Below are positions 10,188-20,377 of a stretch of DNA of 64,000 nucleotides, piece by piece. Source of the stretch: Chloranthus sessilifolius (lineage: Eukaryota > Streptophyta > Magnoliopsida > Chloranthales > Chloranthaceae); contig CM037587.1 in assembly GCA_021018995.1 (NCBI GenBank), forward strand, positions 58,626,104-58,690,103, given 5' to 3'. The notes beneath the pieces were generated by a model. That model saw nothing but the letters and a program-made list of their open reading frames with translations, ran no database searches and was not told where the DNA came from. Both the position numbers and the translations under genes were made by a program. Positions within the stretch are counted from its first letter, which is position 1. Each line of letters starts with the position of its first letter.

Positions 10188-11818
10188 CTATACTCTAACA
10201 AAGTCCTTATCACTTTCACTCGAAAGTTCTTTAGGAATGACCTCTCCTTGTTCCTTTCCCACCTGATTATCTACCAGCCTGCCAGACCTTAGGGCTGTGA
10301 TAGCATTAGCCCCTTCAAAATTTGATGAGCTTTCTCCAATCGAATATTGGCCCTTAGGGTTGGCCACTGGCTGGCTTGGCAACCTGTCCTCTTCTCTTTT
10401 GGCCAAGGCATTGGCTATTTGGCCTAGCTGCTCTTCTAGTTTCTTTATGCTTTGACTGTGAGAAGTCACAGTCTGAGTCAAGGGTCCAAGGCTCTGCAAT
10501 TGGGTCAAAACCTGGTCCTCGAAAGAAGCACTTTGGGGCTGAGGTGGAGGAACTACCAACTGATTTTGCTGCCAGGGCTACTGCTAATGCTGAAAATTTG
10601 ACCTTGGGGCATATCCCCGGTTAAACTGCTGCTGTGGCCTTTGAAGTAAGGCCAACATCTGTTGAATTGTCTTGTCTCCACCTCAAATTTGGGTGGTCTC
10701 TCAATTGGTAACTAGCATTTTGGTGCTGGTATCCAAATGTCTATTTGTTGTAGCCACCAGATTGTTGTTGTCCAAATGATTGGGCAGCAGTAGCCTGTTC
10801 CATCACATACTCAGGGTATTGCCCTGCAGATGGGCACTCTTCCACTGTGTGTGTGGGGATTGGCATATCAGACATGCCTCCATCACTTGTGAAGCCAATC
10901 TAGGCTGCACCACAGTTAAAAGTTTATCAAACTTATCAGAAAGATTGGCCATCCGTATTCTCAGGTCATCATTTCCCCTAATTTCATACATCTTTCCTTT
11001 AGAAGTTTCAGGAAGCCCTAGCTTAGGAGAAGGCTCTTGAACAGTTCTAGATGAGGACATCTTCTGGAAAGTATTTTCACTGATAACCTCGAACAAGTCC
11101 CATGCCTCATCAGCTGTTTTGTGCATTTACGTTCCACCATAAGAGGCATCTACCATGCCTCTACTTTTTTCATCAATCCCATTATAGAAGCTCTGGACAA
11201 GCTGCCAGTCAGAGATCTTGTGGTGGGGACATTGTTTGAGCATCTCCTTAAATCTGTCCCAAGATTGATTAAAATCCTCAGTTGGGGATTGGCAAAAGCA
11301 AGTATTGCTTTCCTCAACTAGCTGGTTTTGGTCTCTGGGAAGAATTTGGTCAAAAATCTTGTCTGGAGGTCTTTCCACGAAGTGATGCTATTGTTTGGGA
11401 GAGTAGCTAACTAGGTGCTGGCCCTATCCTTTAGGGAGAAAGGAAAGAGCCTTAATCTGGTGGCTTCTGGTCCCAAACCAGCGATGGAGAATGTGGTGCA
11501 CAGGGCCAAGAATTGGTCAATGTGTTTGTAAGGGTCTTCCTTGCTAAGCCCATGGAAAGAGGGAAGCATTTGGATGATGGAAGTTTTAATCTCATAGTTT
11601 CCCTAAACATCTGGGAATTGAATGCTGAAGGGAGAATTATAATCATCAGGAGCATTCAATTCTTTCAATGTTCTGGGTTGCTCTTCACCCATGACTGCTG
11701 TCTCAATTTCAGTAGGGGGCTCGACTGTGGTGCGTCCGTGCCTTCTTGGTCTTCTACCCCTTTCTATCTCAGGGTTAGGAGGCTCTAATATGGGACTGAC
11801 AGATCTCCTTCCTAACAT
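10188..11818 (-). pseudogene. Element A gag
   Basis: Capsid/nucleocapsid polyprotein. The start is chosen at the ATG of MLGRRSVSPILEP (11818), because B (MHGRRSLNP) and C (MLGRRSLNL) start alike. Then SPFSIQFPDV; the retrotransposon gag core with MLPSFHGLSKEDPYKHIDQF; CPHHKISDWQLVQSFYNGI and KTADEAWDLFEVI; and a CCHC zinc knuckle beginning CLICQSP near 10870. The knuckle is broken by a one-base slip in a (GT)n run at 10845-10855. The C-terminal part (10559-10188) holds SFEDQVLTQLQSLGPLTQTV, a heptad-like segment and GQYSIGESSSNFEGANAI. It is read in several frames with stops at about 11600 and 11130. It runs directly into protease. Confidence 0.85.
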
Positions 11819-12110
11819 GCACACACACCAACAGCAAGGAAGACAACTTGCAGACACATTGCACTTAACAAAATTATAACTATCCTAATCAACTGCTATG
11901 GAATTTTCAAAGGAGAAATAGACTGAGGTTTTGAGGTTTAGAGAAGTGCAAACAGAGGTAGCTGGACTCCCAGTGCAATTCTACTCTCCTTCTCACTCTC
12001 GTCCGGATCGAAAAAATTCTAAATGTAAATCAGCAGTATCAATTATTCACAAGTACAGCTACCAAAGAATAAAGAATGCAAAAATCTAGGGTCTACTAAT
12101 AGATGAAGAT
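11819..12110 (-). other. Element A leader between primer site and gag
   Basis: About 290 bases of AT-rich sequence, with no ORF of note. By position this is the untranslated leader that would hold packaging signals; none is recognisable by eye. Confidence 0.5.
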
Positions 12111-12128
12111 TCCCCGACAGCGGCGCCA
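12111..12128 (-). other. Element A primer binding site (Asp-tRNA type)
   Basis: On minus the site reads TGGCGCCGCTGTCGGGGA, six bases after the LTR end. TGGCGCCGTTGCCGGGGA is the usual Athila primer site, complementary to the 3' end of tRNA-Asp; this copy differs at two positions. Confidence 0.85.
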
Positions 12129-12134
12129 AAAACT

Positions 12135-14608
12135 TGTTGAGGTATTTTAGTGTGCTTGCTACTGCCTTTATTGGAGATAGTGATAAGAATGGGGTTAGTG
12201 AAATTGAATCAAAGGTGGATTGAAAACTACAGAGCAGCAAGCCTAAAAATATACAGTCCTGCAAGATACAAGGCCTGTTGTAGCAAGTTTTGATAAGTAA
12301 GAGTTTGTCCCATAGGGAAAGTTGATCTAAAGCTCCGAGGGAGCTATCTTTAGTAGGCTCTCCAGATCTGGCTACAAATCTGACAATCCTAAATGGAAGG
12401 GGATTTAAGGTCACTATAGTCTAAATCCTAAGGTAACTTAATGTCTAAACTACAGAAAGGGTTAAGAAAGAGGATGGAGTGTGAGAAAATAAATATAAAA
12501 GGGTGAGAAGTATGCTATTAGGTACAGATCTGATGGGTCTTATAACTCAGACTCAGATTTGCTGCTATAGAAATCCTGTCCAATGGCTACATTATCACCA
12601 AATAGGAGAAGGGATCCAACTCACCCCTATGCCATGATCCAATCTCTTATGGCTATAACCTGTCCACTTAAATCGTCACAGACTATCCAATAGGGGAACC
12701 ATAATTTAGAGATGGGTCAAAACAAGTTTATCATTGTAGGCACTACTTCATCCAGGCCACCAGCTTAATAATCCATTGGAACCTCAACCTCTAAAGTTCT
12801 GTGTGTGGGTCTAGGCCTACAACGTGCACTAGCCTGGACACATAGAACCAGCGAGAGTTTGAGTACTAGTTTTTAAACTTAGCTGTTCACTACTTTAGAA
12901 AGACAGCAGTGATCCAGTCACAAGCCTACAATCTCTACAGCCAGATCAGATCTGCCATCTGATGGCGGGTCTATACAAATACAGGGGAATCTGTCTCTGC
13001 ACAATCTCTCACAAGGCTACAAGCACAAGTGCAGAGAAGAAGAATCTATCTTAGATCTATGGATTGGCCTAACCCTAGGGCTATAATCTGTCCACTTGAA
13101 TGGTCACAGACTATCCACAGAGGCTATCCTCCTCACAAAGGTCTAAGACAGAACAAGAACATTGCTGCTGCCACCATGTTCACAAGGCTACCAGCTCAAG
13201 CGCCCATGGGGATTCAGATTTAGTGGATCCTGTGGTGGGGCTAGGCCTGCAATGTGCCTAGCCTGGACACACAGGTCACTTGGATCTAAGTAAAACCTTA
13301 AAGACAATCCTCCATTGCTTACAATACAACTTAGCAATGGAGGATCTCAAGGCAGCAGCCTTGCACAGAACAACTCACAAAACACCAATCCCATACATGC
13401 AATAGATCCTATTACAAAACTCCATTAAAACTATACCAAATAATCATACAAAGGCATTGCCAACAAGTGCTGGACTATGGAGAGAAGGAAAAAGGGAAAA
13501 GAAAACTCCTAAATCCTAACCTTAGCCTACTATAATTCTAAAGTCGGTTTCAAGAAGGAGTACAGAAGTCCCGTCTTTTAAACCTAAGCTAGGCTTAGGC
13601 TTATATAGCAGTCAGCTCTCTAAGAATTAGGGTTAGGAAAACCTTAATTTATCAATGCTAACATGGCCCATTTTTGTTCCTTAGATGCCTCGGGGTGTGT
13701 GCACAGAGATTGGAGCATTGGAATGCATGCCCTAGTTGCTGAAAGTTCTCAGATTGCCCCTGCAGAAGTGGGGGAGAAGTTAAGAATCCGAGCCTCGCTA
13801 GGTAGAAAGGCTTTCCAGGTCTTATCGCGTGATAGAATTGGCATCGTGGGGTTGATTTGACTTGAAGCTCTTTCCATCGCGAGATTGGTACTTTGGTCAT
13901 CGCGGGGATGCTCTGATCGTCGCAGGATTGCTCTTTCCATTTGAATGGCGCGGGAATTGCACGGGCAGTTCGTTACTTGGTGAATCCCGCGGTGATCCTC
14001 GTGAAGAAACAATGTGCATGGGTTTCTAAATCGCACGAGCAATTCCTTGAAAGTTTGTATCCCGCAGCAACTGCGTGATAGCTGCGTGCAGGAATGCTTG
14101 GAGCTCTCTCTCTTTAATGAATCACACGAAGATTGAAGACTCATTTCTTGAGCTACGCGAGACTGCGCGAGTGCTTTGCGAGCGCTTATGACTAAGCCTC
14201 GCGAGAACTGTGTGAAGTCTTCTTTCCAATTCCTTCTGTCATCAAATCGTGCAAGAACGGCGTGAGGACTGTGCCACCAGTTGGTGTGTTGCCTTCAGAA
14301 ACCCGCGACAACTGCACGAAGCATTCTTCCTGGTTCAATTGAACCCTGCGACATCTGTGCGAGGTATTCTTCTTGATATTTTTCTGCTTTGCTGTGCCTA
14401 TGCTGCAGCCAATTCTCTGTTTGGGTTCAACCTCCTTTCTTTTGAGGAACTTCTAGGGCAACAGTAGGCTTCATGGCATGGTTAGGGCCTTATTTACAGC
14501 TGCTGCTTATTACCTATAGGATAGACTTAAATCACATTTATTAAATGATTAAGAGTCTACCAGAGATTAAGTTAAGGGGTGAAAAGTGGTACTTTTCAGG
14601 TCTTAACA
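12135..14608 (-). repeat. Element A 5' LTR (2474 bp)
   Basis: On plus it begins TGTTGAGGTATTTT right after the primer site and ends ..TCTTAACA at 14608, so on minus it is TGTTAAGA...CTCAACA. It aligns along its length with the B LTR (23631-26319) and C LTR (29464-32136), including the GAAAAGT-ACC-ACTTTTC terminal hairpin (14581-14597), a CGCG-word cluster (13790-14370), a TATA box (13600-13608) and the 'GATAAGTAAGAGTTTGTCCC' zone near the U5 end. The right flank AGCTT is the expected 5-bp target duplication inside the B LTR. Confidence 0.85.
13600..14370 (-). promoter_or_regulatory. A LTR promoter: CGCG-word cluster upstream of TATATAAGC-type box
   Basis: On minus, a dense cluster of CGCG/CGTG words (14370 to 13790; clear ones near 13826, 13874, 13898, 14155, 14192) precedes GCTATATAAGCC at 13600-13608. 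Many words come in pairs spaced about 11-12 bases, of the form CGCGA-6 nt-GCGYGA (for example 14194, 14306, 14345). B and C LTRs have the same order. Confidence 0.65.
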
Positions 14609-14994
14609 AGCTTCCACTGCATCCTTAGCTCTGCGAGAGAGCTCCTCAACTCTACATGATGATTCTTTTTATCCTCTAATGCCTTGCACTTGCTGCTGTT
14701 GCAACTTCCTCCATTCTCAGCTAACTTCTTTCATCTGCTAGAATTTTGGTTAATGATGAACAGCACATGAGTCACCATGGTGAACACTACCAAGGTGTTC
14801 CATTAGGCTTCGGCTTAGCTGTTATCTTTGCATGTCTTATTTTTCTTCCTTGGACCAAAAAGAAGGGATTTTGTATTAAGCTGCACAGTTTATTGCTAAC
14901 TATAAAATACACTTAACAAATGATTATTAGTGAGCTTCAAGGTCCAGCAAAGGCCAGGTTAAGAGGTAAAAAGTGTACTTTTAAGTTAATAACA
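14609..14994 (-). repeat. Element B 3' LTR remnant (U3 start)
   Basis: Aligns with 25930-26319 of the B 5' LTR, reading on plus from AGCTTCCACTGCATCC to ..TTAATAACA at 14994. Its continuation is displaced by element A and lies outside the window. The right neighbour on plus, CACCCCCAAACC, is the polypurine tract on minus, which fixes this as a 3' LTR. Confidence 0.85.
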
Positions 14995-15006
14995 CACCCC
15001 CAAACC
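14995..15006 (-). other. Element B polypurine tract
   Basis: On minus, AGGTTTGGGGGTG abuts the LTR start TGTTATTAACT. The same word with one change (AGGTTTGGAGGTG) abuts the C 3' LTR at 39188-39200. It primes plus-strand synthesis. Confidence 0.75.
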
Positions 15007-16924
15007 TAATCTTTGCTAGTCCCTGAGTAAAGGAGAAATTAAAATAACTAATCTAGGAATTTAAATGCCATTTTTATAGGGAACACAGATGCATTTAGCT
15101 TATGCATCAAACCTTTTAACCCAAGGTGATCCCTAGTGGAGGAGTGAAGTCTCCTGAGGGTTTTCAGTGAAGGTACCCACAAACTTCTCAATAAAATAGT
15201 TAGTAAAAGTGCAAAATTATCAAGTTAGTTGTCAAGAAACAGAGCATCAATTCACCTTTGATTCAATAGAAAAAATGTGAGGAATTTGAACATATGGTAT
15301 GCACAGACATTCAATCACAACAACTTTTACATAGATGCACATCATTTCCAATTAGCTCACAACAAGGGAAAACCTCACATGTAAGTCAGTACTGAGCTCA
15401 TCATTAATTCAAAAATTAGGTTATAGGTCATGCCCATTACATTCAACATCAGACCCAATGCTCACCAGGGCAGGCTCTCACAAGGAACTTTGAAGGTTTC
15501 ATTTTCTCTTAAGCTCAAGAGTAGTTAATAGCCACAAATGGGTTTGTAAGCATGAGCATAGGCAAAGCATCTAAGTTCTGGCATTATTGGCTAATCCTCA
15601 CCATATATTAGATAACTCTTTGTCTCTGCATGACAGCTCATTCAACTTTGGATCACAGGGTCTTTTGACTGGGTTGTAATGTGGCTTATGGGATAGGTTA
15701 TAAAGAATGGAAGGTTGAAAAGGGTTTCAAAATTGAGAAATCAGTAGGTGAAGGAGGTGATTCATGACTTCACCTTCTTAGTTCAGCACCTTTCATTTTC
15801 TTTAAAATTCTTCAGACTTAAAGTGGCCAGCTTCTCTTGTTTTCGATTTTTCCAATGAACTTTTCCTCTTGACTTCTCTCTCATTCCTCTTCATTATTAT
15901 TTTTCTTTCTTTTGGATGCATTTTTCTTTTTGTTTTTATTTTTATTTTATTTTTCTGACTTGCCACCTCTTTCCTCAACTGTTACACTGTTAAGCTTTAG
16001 GTATCTCTTCTCCATTCACCCATTGTTGACCCTGTCTTGTCTATCTTCAGCTCTTTCTCCATTACCTACTAAATTATCTGAGTGAGGGTAGGTTTGAATC
16101 AGGTCCATAGGTTAAGGTACAAGTACTAAGGTGTATTTTGAAGAAAATTAGAAATTAAGGCTCAAAAGGTGTGTGCACAAGGGCAGTTAATTAGAGTTTG
16201 GTCTGTTTAAGCTCAAACTATCCAAGAGAAGGCCTTGATCCTTTCCTAGGTGTCATGAGTGCTACCAATTGTTTCAACTTGGAGGTGCCTAACTTCTAGT
16301 GAGGGCATTGACTCAGCCAGTCCTTAGAGGTAAAAGATTTGCCTCAGTCACTCCTCAAACGAAGGAAAAAAAATAATTTGTAGGCCCACATCTCACTAGT
16401 TATGGTCTTCCATTAAATGTTAGGATGTCCTTACTTTTTTCTCTCTTTAATGATTCACTAAGTACTGATACAAGTGAGTTTTCCTGGTGTTTACATCATG
16501 AAAATACTAAACTTTAAAAGCTTGAAATGCCTAAAGGTCTGCAAAATTTTTAAATTTTTTATTTTTTATGATTCTTAAATGAGCATGGCTCCATTTCTAT
16601 CTTACTCACTTGATTTCTGCTACACTTAGGTTAACTATTTCATTGGCAGGTCCTGCCACACCCTTAAACCTATGAGAAGCAGTGTCCTCACTAATTCAAA
16701 GGTAGATGTGAAAGTGCAGCAGGCTCAAGACAGAGATATTAGAAGAAAACAAACAGTAGAGAAGAGAAACAAACAACACATAAACAAACAAAAATAAAGG
16801 ACAATGAAGGGAACATTTTATAACAAGAAGAAATTTCTATTGAGATGTAAGATTATGTACAAAGTAAGAGAAAGAAACTACAAAATTACAAACTACTTCC
16901 TAACTAGAAACTTGTGTAAAAATT
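15007..16924 (-). other. Element B 3' noncoding region
   Basis: No gene is seen over 1.9 kb. It aligns by eye with A (1-1197) and with the reverse of C (37293-39187). It contains GAGTGAGGGTAGG (16080) and AGAAGCAGTGTCCTCAC (16676), both conserved, and T-rich tracts near 15900-15960. Confidence 0.55.
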
Positions 16925-18780
16925 AATCATCTGAGTCTTTGGCTTCAACAAGTGGTTCCTGGATTTCTTTTCCCTTTGCTTGTTTCAAAGTGGCAGCCTT
17001 AGACAGTGGTTTTTTTAAAGTAGATTTCCTAGGCTTGTCTATGCTTTTTCTTGTTGGAGTGGGTGAAGGTTGGAGGGTGAGGTGAGTCTGGGAGAGGGGT
17101 ATACTCCAAGTTTATGTCTCCTAGGACAATGGTGATCATAGTAGAAAATTCCTCTCCTGTAAATGGGGCATGGTCATGGGATAATGGAATGGATTGGTCT
17201 AGGGGTTCACATGTGATAGGTACAAAGGGTGGGGTTTCAAAGGTATGGGTTTCAAGTTCATAGTGTGTGGGTATGGGGTCTGGAATGGTTGTCGTTCCCG
17301 AGATTGGAATTGATTGGGAGATAGGTGGGCTGGGGTCCAGTGGAGGTTCTGGCAACTTTTCTTCTCTTCTGGTATGGGGTCTTAATAGGTGGGCTGGAAA
17401 CATAGGTAAGGGTGCAGAAATGGGTAGGGTGTCAGTGGCTATGGTGGTTGATGGTGAGATTGAGGTGGCTATGGCTGTGGTGATTGGTGATATAGGCTCA
17501 GGTAAGGGTATTGGACCTGTTAGGGGCTGTGAGGTCTGGGTTGAGGGTGGAGGTGGTGGTAAAAGAGTTGGGGCTGACATGGAGGTAGAGGGAATGGCTG
17601 GGGTGGTGATGGTTGTGCTGGCTGGCACATGTGAGGTGGAGGATGCAGCAGGAGCAGCAGTAGTAGTAGCTGCTTCATGAATGGTGGGGATGCTTCTCTC
17701 AGTAACTCCTCCCTCTTCTTTGTCTTCTTCTCCATCATTGAGCCACTGATTCCCCACTATTTCTTTCCACTCTTTTTGGGGTTCAGGGTCACTGTCTCCT
17801 CCTCCCTATGAAAGGAATATTTTCCAAACTTCAACAATGCAGTAACAAAACTTGCAGTAGGGAAGGGCATGAGGTTTCTTCTTTATTTTCACCTTCTCAC
17901 ATAGGTCCTTAATCCCCTCAAAAATCAACTTGACTGGATCCAAGTAATGACTCATGTGAAATGAGATGAGGGCATCAGCTATGGGGTACCTCCTCTCTTG
18001 CTCATGCCCAGAACAATAAATATTCTTTCTCAACACTGCATCCATGAGCCTGAGGTTGGGGTGCAGGTCCCTCTTCCTACTTGAGTCCCCTAAGGCTGTG
18101 ATTCCTCTAGTTAACTCCCTTGCTATCTCAGTGATGGTGGCAGTCAAGGGAGGACCCAAGCCACACTCAGGGCTATACCTAGCTGGTATCCCCATTATTT
18201 TTACAATGTCTGCCTGGTTGAACAACATCTCGAAGTCATTAATCAATACCAGCGATGCTGGGTTCCCATCATCACCATTTTTCAACCTCATGTTCTGATA
18301 AAACAATCTCACTAGTCTTGGGAAAACCTAGTGCATCGAGGGCTTCAACAAGGGTAGCAAAGATGCCTTTGTTAGATATTCAATGGAGGCAGAGGTCTCT
18401 AGTAGCTCCTCAAAATAGGCTTTGTCAAAAATAGTTTCAGCCTCCAGCTAGATTGCTTGCACAAATACAGAAGGGACCCTAAGGTATTCTGTAGTCTCTT
18501 TCTCCTCAGCCTCAGGGACTACAACTTTGCCCTTTTTCTATTTCTTCTTTAATTTTTCAGGGCTCTTAGCAGGTGAGTGCTCTCTGGCCCTCTTCTTTGG
18601 GGCTGATTTCTTCTTGGCTTGTAGAACTTGGGGCTCAACAACAGGTGTGGATACCTCAGAGGTCTCCAATGTGGAGGCCTCTGCAATCCTTGCAAATTTT
18701 CTAGTGGCCACAGGGCTGCCACTAGCAGAAGGGTTCAGTATTGCAGCTAATGTATCTAAAAATTTTGAACCCGTGGCCAT
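16925..18780 (-). pseudogene. Element B ORF2 (post-gag accessory protein, degenerate)
   Basis: Starts MATGSKFLDTLAAIL at 18780. The N-terminal part is Lys/Ser/Pro-rich (KKKSAPKKRAREHSPAKSPEK) and hits a TAG at 18538-18540. The conserved helical domain follows (18420-17806): YLTKASLLPLL, RLFYQNMRLKNGDDGNP, MGIPARYSPECGLGPP and VLRKNIYCSGHEQERRYPIADA. Then a 240-residue Pro/Ser/Thr-rich region (17757-17029) and a basic tail, ATLKQAKGKEIQEP, ending SDD-stop at about 16925. It is near-identical in design to C ORF2 and homologous to A and F ORF2. Its role is unknown; the basic segments and lack of membrane helices suggest a nuclear nucleic-acid-binding protein, by inference. Confidence 0.75.
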
Positions 18781-19150
18781 GGGTGTTCACTTATCAAAAT
18801 TAAGGCTCAACACTCTTAGAAAATACAGAGCACACAGAGTAAGCACAGAAGCACCAAATTTTTACCCTTCTTCTCTTTATTTTACTAAACCAATCAAAGC
18901 ACAGAGCGAGAGTTGGAGGGCTTGCCAATTGAGAGCTAGGGTTCCACCTACAAATGTGCACAGCGGTTCAAATCCCTCCAAACCTTGTTCAAAGTGACCA
19001 AGAGAAGCTGAGGAACAAACTGGTGGGAGGAAAATGCCTGAGGTGGAGTAGCTTAAAAAGTAGAGAAGAAAGAAGAGAAAGGGGATTTCGATTTTGGTGC
19101 GAGGAAGCTAGGGCAGAGAGATGAAATGAAGAAAATGAGGGGTTTCACAA

Positions 19151-19515
19151 AGTTTATAGTGCAAATCCCATGGTTTGCGGAGTTGGCAACAGGTGCTCGC
19201 GGAGTAAAATTCTCGCGCAGTTGTCATTTAATTCTAGGAGAAGTTTTGTCGTGCTAAAGAACAATGCTTCATATTGAAATTCGCGGAGCTGGATCATTGA
19301 CTTTGGTGCGCGAGAGCTATTTTACCTTTGAGAATATTTACCTCGCACAGCAATCGCACAGAACAACACAAAAGATATACTTCACGCGCAGATTGGGCTC
19401 ACAGAGCAGAAAGGTAACTCCATGAGGCATTTTTACAGCCATTGCTCAGGCATTTTAGTGCGCGAGAAAGCCAAGAGATGGCTCGCGCAGCAAATTTAAA
19501 CCTTCTAGCTCTGTG
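19151..19515 (-). promoter_or_regulatory. Putative B ORF2 promoter: CGCG-word cluster plus TATA box
   Basis: On minus, words such as GCTCGCGCAGC, TGCGCGAGAAA, TCACGCGCAG, TTCGCGGAGC, CTCGCGCAG and CTCGCGGAG (19510 to 19190) precede ACTATAAACT at 19151-19160, about 375 bases before the ORF2 ATG. The TATA context (CCCCTCATTTTCTTCATT) is shared with C at 34791-34830, which argues for a conserved internal promoter. Confidence 0.6.
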
Positions 19516-19962
19516 AGATAGCATTTCTTCTCAACCATTATTCTGTTAGCTCAGTGCAACATATTGGTTAATGCATCCATGCTGTTGTGCACCCAACCAC
19601 TGTGCATGAGCACCAACCCTCAGACAGGTACTTCATTTCAAGCATGAGAAATATATGCCGATTTTCAACATCAGTATATCAACATTGTAGAATCCTAGAA
19701 ATAGTTTTTCAGCTCAACTTCATGCAAATTATGATAAGGGCACCTCAACCATTCATCAATAAACACATACAGCAAATTTAGATGACAAATATGCACATTT
19801 ATTCAATCACAAAATTCAAACACAGACAAAGCAACATAAGCAACTCAACATCACACTAAAAATACAACTGACAAATTTCTAAAGAACACAAATCAAAATA
19901 GAATTTTTCTACATATGGTACACTTATTACCAACCTTTGGATCACTGAGCACTCGCTTTCTC
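19516..19962 (-). other. Element B spacer between gag and ORF2
   Basis: Noncoding and AT-rich. It begins just after the truncated gag end and aligns with C 33964-34390 (shared GTGTACCATATGTA). It occupies the place where pol lies in element A. Confidence 0.55.
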
Positions 19963-20377
19963 CTAAGTAGAGGATGTATCACCAATCATATACTGACCTT
20001 TTGGATTTGTCAGGGGCTGACTAGGCAATTTTCCTTCATCCCTTCTGTTCAAAGCATTACAAATTTGACCCAACTGGTCCTCAATCTTCTTAATGCTCTG
20101 TCCATGAGAATTAATAGTCTGTACCAGGCTCCCCAAATTTTACATTGAAGCCAGTATCTGCTCTTCAAATGAAGAGGATCTAGATTGTTGTGGGGGCAGG
20201 GCCAACTGGTTAGACTGTGGGGTAGGTAACAGAAAATGTTGCCTTGGTGGGTAACCTTGATTAAACTGGTGCTGGGGTCTGTAAGGAGCTACTGCTTGCT
20301 GCTGCTGGGGTTAAGGATATGGATCTTGTCTCCACCTCAGGTTTGGGTGGTTCCTCCAAGAATACCCAGTAAGCTGC
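19963..20377 (-). pseudogene. Element B gag C-terminal part
   Basis: Continuation of gag on the far side of solo LTR 1. It contains PPRQHFLLPTPQSNQLALPP, SSSFEEQILAS, SHGQSIKKIEDQLGQICNAL and PSQPLTNPKGQYMIGDTSST followed by TAG. In A the same place reads GQYSIGESSS and gag then continues into protease; here and in C the reading stops just after GQYMIGD.SST and pol never appears. Confidence 0.75.

Larger units (their letters stand above)
1..14608 (-). mobile_element. Element A: Athila-like Ty3/gypsy retrotransposon, left end outside window
   Basis: Read on the minus strand the order is 5' LTR (12135-14608), primer site, gag, protease, RT, RNase H, integrase, ORF2, ORF3, then 3' noncoding sequence that runs off the left edge. 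The order gag-PR-RT-RH-IN and the wording of RT and integrase are those of Ty3/gypsy, and the primer site and the ORF placed after pol are typical of Athila. The noncoding tail at positions 1-1000 aligns by eye with 15730-16700 of element B, so the missing 3' LTR should begin roughly 0.7 kb left of the window. The element sits inside the 3' LTR of B: the bases right of 14608 are B LTR sequence, starting with AGCTT, the expected target duplication. Every ORF is broken, so this copy is dead. Confidence 0.9.

Noticed and set aside
12111..12128. tRNA gene at the primer sites
   Set aside because: Only the 18-base complement of a tRNA 3' end is present; no cloverleaf can be drawn around 12111, 23607, 32146 or 55774.
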